Shown piece by piece: positions 26,201 through 38,200 of a DNA stretch of 64,000 bases; position 1 is the first letter of the stretch; every line of letters starts with the position of its first letter. The notes under the pieces are model-generated. The model was not told the DNA's origin, did no database searches, and saw only the letters and a list, made by a program, of their open reading frames with translations. A program made the position numbers and the translations under genes. Origin of the DNA: Loripinus fragilis (taxonomy: Eukaryota; Mollusca; Bivalvia; Lucinida; Lucinidae); assembly GCA_964019695.1 (NCBI GenBank), contig OZ026518.1, positions 82,951,950-83,015,949 on the forward strand, in the 5' to 3' direction.

Positions 26201-29200
26201 CTCTCGTATGATGTGTTTATCCTGCTCATAAATGTTAAAATGCCAACGATTGTTGGCATTTTAACATTTATGAGCAGGATAAAGTTCATGCTCAATTGAG
26301 TTGAGCATACGAAAACGTTTTATAGCCTCGAGGCCAGATTTCACTGGAATCACATAATTAGGCTCATGTGATGCATCAGTATGACAATGCTGGTCTGGTG
26401 CCCACTGTCTGTTGTCTGTTCACACCCCAAAGTAATAAATAGAGGATCTTGCATGAGTGCTCATGTTTATTGAATTTATTTAGTTCGTTGAGAAAAAGAG
26501 ATAAAATGCTCGGCAAGCCTCGCATTTTATTTCTTTTTCACAACTCGTTTAATAAATTCAATAATACAAGAGCACGAATGTTAGATTCTATTTATCATGT
26601 GACATTTAGAATACTTTGAAATCTCATTTCTGGAGTTAAAACGTTATAGTTTTGTCATTATGCATGCATCGTTGTTGTTTATTGACGTCATATGTCCAAC
26701 GTTGTTATGTACGTCATAACGTTTCCCCAAAATCGATAAACCACTAGTGGTTTATCGATTTTATTGCATGGCGCTAAAACCCTAGGGCCAATATGGCTAA
26801 CCCAGTGCCAATATGACAAAGAGGCACACCTTGGCCATATAATAACCTCTAATTAGTCAGTCGGCCAATTTAGATCAAATAATCAGGTTGGATGAACGGC
26901 TGCTTTAGGATTTTCGGCTGATTGTATTTGAACTCTAGTTGCCAAGGCAACATATCGTCGCTTCAGTGCTATAGTGTTCTATCTACCATTGCACAAGTTT
27001 TGAGAAAAATGAGTTTGAAAATTTTAGTATCCTGATTTTTGATGCCTCATTTATCACAGACCTCTGAATCATACCAGAGGGTTAAAAATATACATACAGT
27101 GTAAATGACCTTGGTTTGAAGAAATTTTCACAGTAATATCGAATTTACGGGCATTTTACAGTTTGCAGATAGAACATTATGCCCTAAAAATCGCCTCCTG
27201 CGTTCAGTGCTATAGTGTTCTGTATGTTCATACAGCTTATTATTCCGTTTATGGAGTCAATTTGTATACTTTTCTGAACAGAAACGATTATTTGTACCTA
27301 AAAGTAGCAGATTTAGTCATTTGTTTGGCATAACAGTAACAAACCACTCGGATTATGCCATTAAAATTCATGTAAGGGAGGTAATCTGTTTCTACAGTTA
27401 TTTTTCTGTCAATGTGGTCAATTTATATAATATTGTAGACTGAACTGATTATTTGGACCTAAAAATAGCAGATTTGACCATTAATTTATAAATACACTGA
27501 CAAATTACTTCAATTAAAGCAGTTTAAATATGTGTAAGGGAGGTAATCTGTTTCTACAGCTTATTATTGTCTCCATGGATCAATTTGCATATTTTTTTTT
27601 TTGACTTAGAGGATAATTTAGAACTAAAAGTAGCAGATTTAGCCATTAGTTCATTATCACACCGACAAACCTCTTCAAGTTAGGAAATTTAAATTTTTGT
27701 AAGGGAGGTAACTGCAAATTTTACCAATTCCTCCAAGGGAAGTGGCTTTCTGTAGATAGAACAGTATGGCACTGAACTCAACCGGTCACATGACATAATC
27801 ACCATTGGCCGTTGGATGAAAATCACTTAGAACACTATAGCACTGAACGAAATTGACCTTTTGTAGATAGAACAGAAAAGCACAGCGATTTAAAGCTTAC
27901 TGGGAGGAGATAGGCAAATGAAACCTTTACCAGTAGATAGAACATTTGATCCCCTTTCCAACGATATGCATAACTCATTTTTGACCAAAATGTCACTTAG
28001 AACACTATAGCACTGAAGCGACGATATAGCTCCCATAGGCTTATAACGGGGGAAAGCTTTAAAAATCTTCTTCTCTGAAACCATGAAGCCCACAGCTTAT
28101 GTATTTGGTATATAGCAATGTCTAGCGGTCCCCTACATAAATCCTGCCAAACTAGCCCCTGAGGTCCAAAGTTACCCCGCCCTGATGAACAAGAGTTCCC
28201 ATAGACCTATAACGGTAAAACCTTTAAACATCTTCTCTAAAATCCATGAGGCCCTCAGCTTATATTTAGTATGTAGCACTGTCTAGTGGTCCCCTACATA
28301 AGTCCTGCCAATCAAGCTCCTTAGAACCAAACTGATCCCATCTCGGGGATCAAGAGTTTCCATAGACTTATAATAGAAACACTTTAAAAATCTTTTTCTC
28401 TTAAACCATGAGGCCCACAGTTTATATATTTAGCAAGTAGCACTGTCTAGTGATCCCCTACATAAATCATTCCGATCAAGCCCATTTGGGTCCAAACTGG
28501 CCCCACCCTGGGGATCAAGAGTTTCCATAGACTTATAATGGGAAAACTTTAAAAATCTTTGTCTGCGAAACCATGAGGCCCAGAGCTTATATATTTAGTA
28601 TATAGCACCATCATAAATCCTGCCAACCATGCCCCTGGGGTCCATATTGGCCACGGCCCAGTGGTCTTTATCTCACATAGACCTAACGTGGGGAAAAACT
28701 TTAACGGCCACTAGGCCCTCAGCTTATATATTTTATATTTTGCTATGCTTAGTGTTCCCCATGGGATCAAATGGCGACCGTTGCTCCCATCCCATAGTTG
28801 TAATAAGAAAACTTTTTAAACCATAATGCTTACTACTCAGGTGGGAGGTTTAGTTTAGGCTCATTGAGCCTCTTGTTGTTATAAATCCTTTTTTGCTGGC
28901 TGAAGTTCTTTTATTTGAAATCCTTTTTTGCGAATGCCAATGGCATTCCGCAAAAAAGGATTCCAAATAAAAAGAACTTCATCAAAACCCACAATGCACG
29001 TTTTCGGCAATATAAATGCAATGTTAGCAATTGCATACCGTTATATAGGTAGATTTGTCAATCTATACGGTTGTGCATAGAAAAACCAGGTCTTGATAAA
29101 CAAAATTTTGGGGTGTAAAATTGTCAATATTTTCTTACCAATCAGTTTTGACATATGTTTTGGGTACTTAAAAGAACCGTCTAATCGAGACGGTACTTTT

Positions 29201-32200
29201 GAGTATCCACAACATATGTTTTGTTTCAAAATAAGAAAATTATTATTTTTGGTTCGCTCTGACAAAATGCCTGGCTTTGTTTATACTGTCAAGAATGAAA
29301 TGCCGACTTGCTTAGAAAATAACTCTTAAACAAAATTATTGCATGTGAATGTTTTTTTTTTTTGTTCCAATCGCTGGAAATGTACAAAATATTAACTCTT
29401 TGCATGTTGGATATTTTTTCATACTTTTGTTGTCGTCTGCTAACTTCTTTCAAAATTAACATTAAAAAATTCAGAAGCACTACCAGAGATTATCAAAGTG
29501 TCAAACAGTTTGAATCCAAACCAAGTCCGACGTCCTTGCGGTCCTGACATGGGGCCAAACTGTTTGCAAAAATTAACAGCAGACGACAAAAATCACCGCT
29601 ACAAAGGATATATAGTAAAAACATGTGTACAATTGTACATGGTTCGTACTTTGTTTATTTCCATTTTTTTCTCTCCAGGACTTACGACAGGAGTTGAAGT
29701 CGGAAATAAGTGGAAAATTTGAAGATCTAGTGCTAGCCCTCCTGGAAACCCCTGTTAAGTTTGACACCAAAGAAGTACATGATGCCATAAGTGTATGTAT
29801 AAAACCCTTTCACTAAACATAGACAAATATTATCTGTTAACCCTCGCCATGTTGGATGCCACTATTAATAGACTTTTCGCCAACTGTAGAGGCGGCAACT
29901 TTAATATTCATATCTGGGCGTGGTAGGGCTATTTCATCTGCTAAACAAGGGAAATCGGGATCTGTATTAAATTTGGTGAAGAATAAATAAGTTGCTTGGG
30001 CCGCGCAAACGTGCGTGAATTTCATGAAAATCCTAACCGTATACACACTGAGCTCACATTTATTCACAAAATGTATGTTTTTTGTCGTGCTTTAAAATAT
30101 TTGAAGCCTCATAGACAAACAGTGTGGACCCAGATCAGACTGCTCCTGCAAGATGATACGGTTTCTTTTGAATAAAGCCTCGCCTCATTTTCAGCTTTTA
30201 CCTACAGTCCTAATTACGCATACATGAGATGCCGCCTTTACAGTACCCAAAAAGTCATATAATATGAAACCCTTTCACTAAATATAGACCAAAATGATCT
30301 GTTAACCCTCGCCATGTTGGATGTCACTTCCAATTATATGTAACTGAAAAACATTAATAAATTTTTCATTTTTCTTTCTATAAGGCCACACCAAATACAT
30401 TTTTAGATTCTCATTCAAATTTTGTGAAAAATTGGGGTGGGATGGAGGTTTATATTTTTCCCGAACTGCTTTAAACAACAGAACAGTCTTGAAAAAAACA
30501 TTTAATACCTTGAATTTAAGTTGTCAAAATGAATATATGATAAATAATAAGTGTCTAAATAAAAACCAGGTGTTTTTTTTTTGTTTTTTTTTTCAAATAA
30601 GCTGGCAAGGAAAATTGCGCCTTTTAATAATCAAATAAAAATAATCGGGGGGGGGGGGGGGGGGCGGGGGGCAGGGGGGCGGCAGGTGGGGATGAGAATC
30701 TAAAAAAATGGCATGGCCTAATGTAATTATTGAAGACGGCAGACTTTCAGGGCCGTCACAATATCCAACTGCTGAGAGGGATTATTATGTAGAGGAATGG
30801 GCACATGGTTTTAGTTTTAGAGTTACTTTACATGAATTCCCCATAGCCAGTTGGCAGTTTTCAACTAAATTTGTCTGGATATAACATTCGGGTATCCTAA
30901 ATTTAATAAACGTTTTGGTAATCTTGACCCAATTCTTTTCCAGGTCACTGTCCGATATAAATTGCAAAGGGGTGGTGTCTCTTAGTAGTATATGAGCCGG
31001 AACATGAGATTTTTAACAAAGTGGTATGTGTGACCAGCAAAGACTCAGATCAGCATGCGCAGGCTGATCATAGCCTTTGCTAGTCGCTGATCAGAGCCTT
31101 TGCTAGTCGCTCTCTTAGGCTACTGACGGAACATCATTTGGAGTTTCATCCTTAAAAGTAGGTTGCAGAGGCACGTCTGAGTCTATTCATGTCAAGATGC
31201 CACATTGTTGAAAATCACATGACACGGTCAATTCTTCTAAGAGGTGCACTGTGGCTCAGTGCTAGTGTAAAGTCGCTAGTTCGAGACTTACCGGAGTCAT
31301 TGTGTTGTTTCTTTGGACAAGACTAAACACATTTTCCTCTGTTTTCTTACAGAATATCAATATAAAATTTGAATTAAAATTAAAAATGGCATCCAACAAT
31401 CCATGACCCATTTAAGCCGAATAGACTCGCCTACCCTTAGCAATTGGACCAGTCCATGGTTCTGCAGTGTCTGATCTGTATTTGCACTGATTACATATGT
31501 CCCACAAAAAGGACGCTAGGCTTATATGGGTTAAAGCGGAATTGAATTTAACCCATAAAGCGCCACCTATGATTTGCAGCAGACGACCATTTCAAATTTT
31601 TCTGCTTTTTTCATAAATAACAAATAAGGCATTGTATTTCCTGAGAATCGTCTGCTGGCAGACGATTCTAATGAAATATCTTTCCTTATTTCTTCCAAAA
31701 ATTAGGAAAGATGTAGCAAAATTTGTCTGCTGCAGTCATGATTGGCGCTTTAAGGGTAAATTGATAAGAGTGTGAAAATCAATTCCACTTAAAGGGCTTA
31801 TAATTTGTAATAATTATAATCCAAATTATTTCGTTTTCATTGGATATTTAAGGAAACAAGATAAAATCAGCAAAGTGAACCCCCATCCCTTTAAACATAT
31901 GAAACCCCTTTACAGAAATCCTGGATCCGTCTCTGGATTATCTGGAGTTATGATTTTTTTTATATTTCAGGGTGTTGGGACCAATGAAAGTGCTCTGATT
32001 GAGATTCTCTGCTCCAGATCAAATGAAGAAATTAAGGAAATTAAAGCAACTTATAAAACTTGTAAGTATACCCAACAAAAAGAAACGTACGCAGTAACAT
32101 TTCCCTATTTTCATGAAAATATAAATAAATTTAGTTCTTCTATATATACTGACCTTAAGCCTGACGAACATTTTATTACTTTGTCGCAACTAGTTTAATA

Positions 32201-35200
32201 AATTCAATAATATAGGAGCATGAATGTTAGATTCTATTTATCACTTACATTAAATTTAATTAAAAATCGCAGTTTTGGCGTGAACACGTCAAGATTTTGC
32301 CATCTTTTACGCAACGTTTAATGTCAAGATTTTGCCATCTTTTACGCAACGTTATAATGGACGTCATAACATTTCCCGAAAATCTGTAAACCACTCGTGG
32401 TTTGTTAATTTTACTGCATAGCGTTATATCACTCCCAGACGCGATGTCATGTGATAAATAATTTTATAATGCATGTATTGGGTATACTTAGATCTATGTT
32501 TTGGCTATCAAACAGCACTTTTCTAAAACATACTACTATGCCTTACATATACTAAAGGACTTTGAAAACGCATCACCCAGATTAAATCCTTTATTTCACA
32601 AACCCTGAGAATGTCAGCGAGATAATTATTATTGCATATCATAGTCTGACCATCTTGTAGTGTGTCCTAGAATTTTCATGGTTGTAAATTTACTTAAAGG
32701 TATTGAAAAAGTATCCGTTTTAAGACAGTGGTGGTCGATTTTGAAGGACACAAATTCAGCTGCAATTTAACACGCGTTAGTTTTGATTCCTGACTCAACG
32801 AATTTGCATCCTTTGCTTCTTTCACGATTGCACAATCATCATTGAAGGATTAGAAATAAATTGATAGTTCGGTATGCTCAAAATTGCACCCCTTTAAAAT
32901 TACCGACATATCCCACCCACCCTGATTACTATAGTCTAGTAATAAAATTCAACGGCTTCAGCCTTTCAAAGTTTCGACTTCTTACGTCCGGTTTTATTTA
33001 GAGAGGCTAAGGGCGTACACAAATAACAGATTATGCATAAATTACGCTTGTATCACGTGACTTTTGTATTGTGCAAGTGACGTTAACGTAAATTTTTATG
33101 ACGTTCTCGATCACATGACAGCAGATCTCCTGCAACGATTTACATCAAAACGTCTTACCCACATGCTTGTAAGTGTGTGTAATCAATATCAGTAATGAAA
33201 GCGTGCATAAAGGTAAGTAATGGAGATGTTTCTAAAAAGGATCTATAAATTGATGTTCAAATTTGACGTTTATTTTCGAAATTTTGAAATTATCAATTAC
33301 TTTTAATTGGAAAAAGTCTTATCATTTCTTTTGGTGACATGGTATCATATACGCCACAGTTAAAGCATAAAAATAATCAAAAAGCTTCATTTATTTGTGC
33401 AGAAAGGTACTTGATGCTGTATGTACCCATGTGACGTCATCAGCAGCGTCGCGTGATAGTGTAGTCAAATTAATGACTGATTCATACCAATTCTGGGTTG
33501 CACATTAAATCATGCGAGTAACTTTTCAATCGCATATAAGTTTTGCAAGAAAAGTGCAAAAAATATGGTGATGCGTTTTCAAAGTCCTCTAGTATACATC
33601 CGAGGCTTGATTCTCGAATTGGGTCGAGATTTTCCTATTGGCTACTGGGTGCTCTCCATTTCTTGTTTTTCTCACAGTGTACAAGAAAGACCTAGAGAAG
33701 GATGTTATGAGTGACACAAGTGGACATTTTAAACGCCTGCTGGTTTCCCAGTTAGCAGCTAGCAGAGAGGAACCAACCAGTGTTGATAATGCTAAAGCAG
33801 ACCAAGATGCCGATGATTTCTTTAAAGTAAGCATAAAACCTAAAACTACATACAGTAGACCATGTCTTAAGCGGCCACTCAAAAATAGACAAAACAAAGA
33901 CAGATGGTAGCTTAATGCAGATCGAAAGTATTGCAGAATGCTCCCCTTGGAGCATTCTGCAATTCTTTTGACCTGCATTAGGCGTTTATCGGTCTTGAAA
34001 ACCAATTTTTGCCATCTTTTTGAGTGGTCGCTTAAGACAGGTTTTACTGTAGTTACCATGCTTAACTTCAATAAGTCAATCGTTAGTTTTGTAATGTCAT
34101 GGCATACTGATTCTACAATAAAAGAAATCATTTTTGCACTGATAGAAAATACATTTATTCATATTTTGTTAAGCACTGATGGTACACAAAACGTTAGTTC
34201 TGCAAGTTTTTTATCAGTAGCCAGGCCTTAGATATGAGTTTGTAATTAGAGACTTATTTTCTTATTTCCCAATCAGAACAAATGTTGTGTGTACTCAAAA
34301 GGAGACCATTGGCGTAGCTCCCATTGTGCGTAATAAAAATAGTACTATTAAATGGATGTCACCTAATGTGGCAAAAGTGATTTTCCATGCCATAAGGAAC
34401 GGCTCTTAAAAATTATCGATACCCAGCGCTACCTAACATTGAATGTTGGCTGGCTAGCTTAGCGATTTTGGGTTATTTTGAGGGGTCCAGACCAGTTTTC
34501 CTTAGGAAACCTATAGCTTTGTGATTTTCCATGGGGGTCCGGTTTTCCAGTGCCCCCCCCCCCCCCCCCCCCTCTTAATCTGCACATGTGAACGCTATGA
34601 TCTTTCGTTCCAGGCTGGTGCTGATAAAATAGGGACTGATGAATCAGAGTTTAATCGTGTTCTTTGTCTACGCAGCTACCCTCAGCTTCGTCAAATGTTT
34701 CAATCCTACAGAATAAAGTATGGTAAAGAGATTGAAAGTGTTATAGACTCTGAAACTAGCGGCTACATCAAAGACGGATATCTTGCTATAGGTAAAGTAA
34801 AATGGTGCAAGTATGGGTGGTAATGAGCATGAGAGTGTTATAGACAAGTGACTATTTCAAAGAGGGATACCTTGTTCTACATAACGTAAGATGATGCTAG
34901 TAAGGGTGGTAAATGAGAGCAAAAAAGAGTGTCGTAGACTTAAACTAGTGGCTACTTCAAAGAGGGATATACTTCTACTATATTAACCTGATCCTGACCT
35001 TTATGCATGAATACATTATTGCGTTATTTACACTGAATATATACATATTCGCGAGGATTCGTGTGAAATCGGTCTGTTACGTGCAATTACGGAAATAAGC
35101 GTCTCCTTACTATTGCTATAAAATCAGCTGATAACTGAATGAAGTTGCACTTTCCCCCATAGTTGTGTGGCTTGTCAACATAACTCCAGAGATGAAAGTT

Positions 35201-38200
35201 GTGGGTTCGATTCCTGGGTGTTCCCATATTTTTTTGGATTTATTTTTTCTTTGTTTTCGTGTTAAAGAAAAGTACACAATCACGAGAATACGTAAGTTCA
35301 TGCTATCCTTGAAAAAATAATGACTAGCAACTTCTTGACGTCGTCAGTTAGAAAATGTCTAAAGAACAGTACAATCGCGCCCTTGGGTCCAAAGCTAAAG
35401 AAATTATTTATAAAACATCAGAGCATTTCTCTAAAGAGCAGCAAGGAGGCTCTTATATCGTGAAAACTGCGAAGGTGACAGGCGTTAGCAGAAGTACTGT
35501 CTTAAGGGTTAGGCGAGAGAAGAAAAAGACCGGGGTGCTGTTGTCGCCGATGAGATCAAAGAGAGGACCATATAAGGAGGTATATGACTTCGACCAGTCA
35601 GTCATCAGAAATGAGATCAATAAATTCTACACATTCAGAAAACAACTACCATCCCTTAGAGCTCTGCATCAGGTAGTGACAGATGAAGTCCAGTTTCCTG
35701 GAAGTATCGAGACCCTACTGAAGATGATACAACAAATGGGATACAGGTGGCAAAAGACACGTGACAACAGGAAGGTTTTGCTGGAGAAGCCAAACATTGT
35801 TGCGCTGAGACAGACTTTTTATCAGAAGAAAAAAGAGTTTGAAGACAGAGGACTCCAGTTTGTTTATATTGACGAAACGTGGATAGATACTGCATACACT
35901 TTGAAGAAATGTTGGCAAGGCGACAATACACCAGGTGTTCTTCCCCCTTGCAATAGAGGACAGCGGATCATTGTAGTCCACGCTGGCAGCAGTAACGGTT
36001 TCGTCCCCGGAGCATTACTGACCTACAAAAGCCAGATTTACCACAGGCGACAACCACAGTGAGATGGACGGGAAAAACTTCACAAAGTGGCTGGAAGAGA
36101 TGTTACTACCGAACCTGGAGGAGCCCAGCGCTATTGTAATGGACAACGCCTCATACCACTCAATGAAGACAGACAAATGTTCAAACTCAAGCACGAGGAA
36201 GGCAGACATTCAGGTACAGTATAACCTCGAAAACTCGAACTTCGATTTTTCGAAATACTCGAATTTTCGAAATACTCGAATTTTAGAAATAAATTTTGGA
36301 TGACACTGAATTCAGAGAATAGTTTTGGGTTCGTAAAAGAAACGTCTCATTCAGAAGTTTCCTAACACTCATTGAGACGTTTCTTTTATGTGCCAAAAAA
36401 CTTTATAGAAAAATATTATCCAGCACATATGCAAAAAGCAGAACTGCGCCCTGTTTTTTATCCAATAAAACAATGAGAAGAGAGCTTACACCAAATTATT
36501 TTTCAATCTATCTTGCATGTTTGGCATTTTCCCCCTTTTGTTGTTACCAGGATTCTGCATATATATAATGAAATTCTTTGAACAGCTTTAAACAGTGGTT
36601 AAGAATGAGGCAGTGTTTAAATTAAATTATTGACTAGCAACCGGCGATGGACAACTGCATACGTGGACGAGGGACATCCTATGTTCACAAGAACTCAGCC
36701 AGGTGTGTTAAAAGCTTTACCTGAACCGATGACTCAGGTGAGCTTATAGCACAACTTGAACAGATGGCTCAGGTGGGCTAAAGGCTCAACTTGAGCCTAT
36801 GGCTTAGGTGACATAATTGCTCAGGTGACCTAATAGGTTTACTGCAGCCCAAGGCTCATGTGAGCTTATAGCTCAACTTGCGCTGATGGCTCAGGTGAGC
36901 TAAAATTGATTAAATAAAAAAGTGGCTTCATAAAAATTGAAGTGTAGATCCTGCCCAGAAGGGCTTGGTGATCTGGATCTGCGTTGTTTGCAAGGTCGAC
37001 TAAACATTGGTTTAATACTATAATTTTTCAGGAGTGGTTGCGGAAACATAACATCAACTTCACAGCTGCCATGCTTCGACCACAGCTGTTGGAGTTAGTA
37101 CGGATGAACAAGCCCCCTCCTGCATATGCCGTAGACCAGTTGATACGCTACCACGGCCATGAGGTTTTACGACTACCACCATATCATCCAGACTTCAACC
37201 CCATTGAGCTTATCTGGAGCCAGGTGAAGGGCATTGTAGGTAGGAGGAACGTCACATTTCGGTTAGTAAATAGTCTATTTTAGATTAATTATTCAATCTT
37301 CAAAATCTTTTGCAACTTTTTAGTTTGTCCAAGACATTAACATTTTATTTAACCAGCTTTGATCTCGTTTCAGGTATGATGACGTCCTTCAAGTGACGAA
37401 CGAAGCTTTTCAACAAATTGATGCGGACAGATGGCGTGGAGTATGCGATCACGTCAACAGGCACAATGACCAATGCAAAAAGGACGACCACGCCATTGAT
37501 GAAGTGATGGATCCAATTGTAATAGAACTCAGGGACGATTCTGATGACAGCTCCTTAGAGATCTACTACAGCAGCAGTGAAGAACTTTGAAATCTCGCGG
37601 TGTATTTGCAATGTACATTTTACTTGTAAAATAAATGTATTGCTACGATATAAAATACATAAAATAAAGAAAAGATATTGCAAACAAAATTAGAAAATAT
37701 AACAACAAAAAATTTTAAAAAAAAATTCAGTAAGTAAAGTATTGAATGATGCGTATGGGGTTCGAACTATCAACGCAGAGAGTTTAAATAAAATAAGTGT
37801 GCTATATTTACGTGTTCTATCCACTGGACCACTCAGGTAAGCGATAAGCAATGGAATATTTAGCGATATATACATAGTACCACGTGCATTTCCGTATTAG
37901 TATGTACAATAACAGCCGAAGATATAATTACATGCTCAATCAGCTGTGAAATTATGGTAATGATAAAGGCCAGGATCAGGTTCATTTTGTGGACGTATAC
38001 TTTGTTCTAGATAACGTAAGCTGTTGCTAGTAAGGGTGGTAAATGAGAGCAAATGAGAGTCTCATAGACTTAAACTAGTGGCTAAATCAAAGAGGGATAC
38101 CTTGTTCTAGATAACGTAAGATGGTGCTATTAAGGATGGTAAATGAGCGAAAATGGGAATGTTATAGACTTAACTAGCGGCTACATCAAAGACGGATATC

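Larger units (their letters stand above)
34985..37982 (+). mobile_element. Tc1/mariner-superfamily transposon, ~3.0 kb, near-intact
   Basis: Terminal inverted repeats AACCTGATCCTGACCTTTAT (34985-35004) and its inverse (37963-37982) differ at one base. It carries the transposase at 35355-37590. It interrupts the exon-7-derived array, whose unit pattern is present on both sides, so the insertion is younger than the array. The exact target duplication is unclear: the left flank is TTA and the right flank is TCA, so a TA duplication, if present, has mutated. Confidence 0.88.

Noticed and set aside
35160..35220. A genuine tRNA gene
   Set aside because: A and B boxes are recognisable but I could not draw a convincing acceptor stem, and it lies within a transposon end; kept only as tRNA-like.
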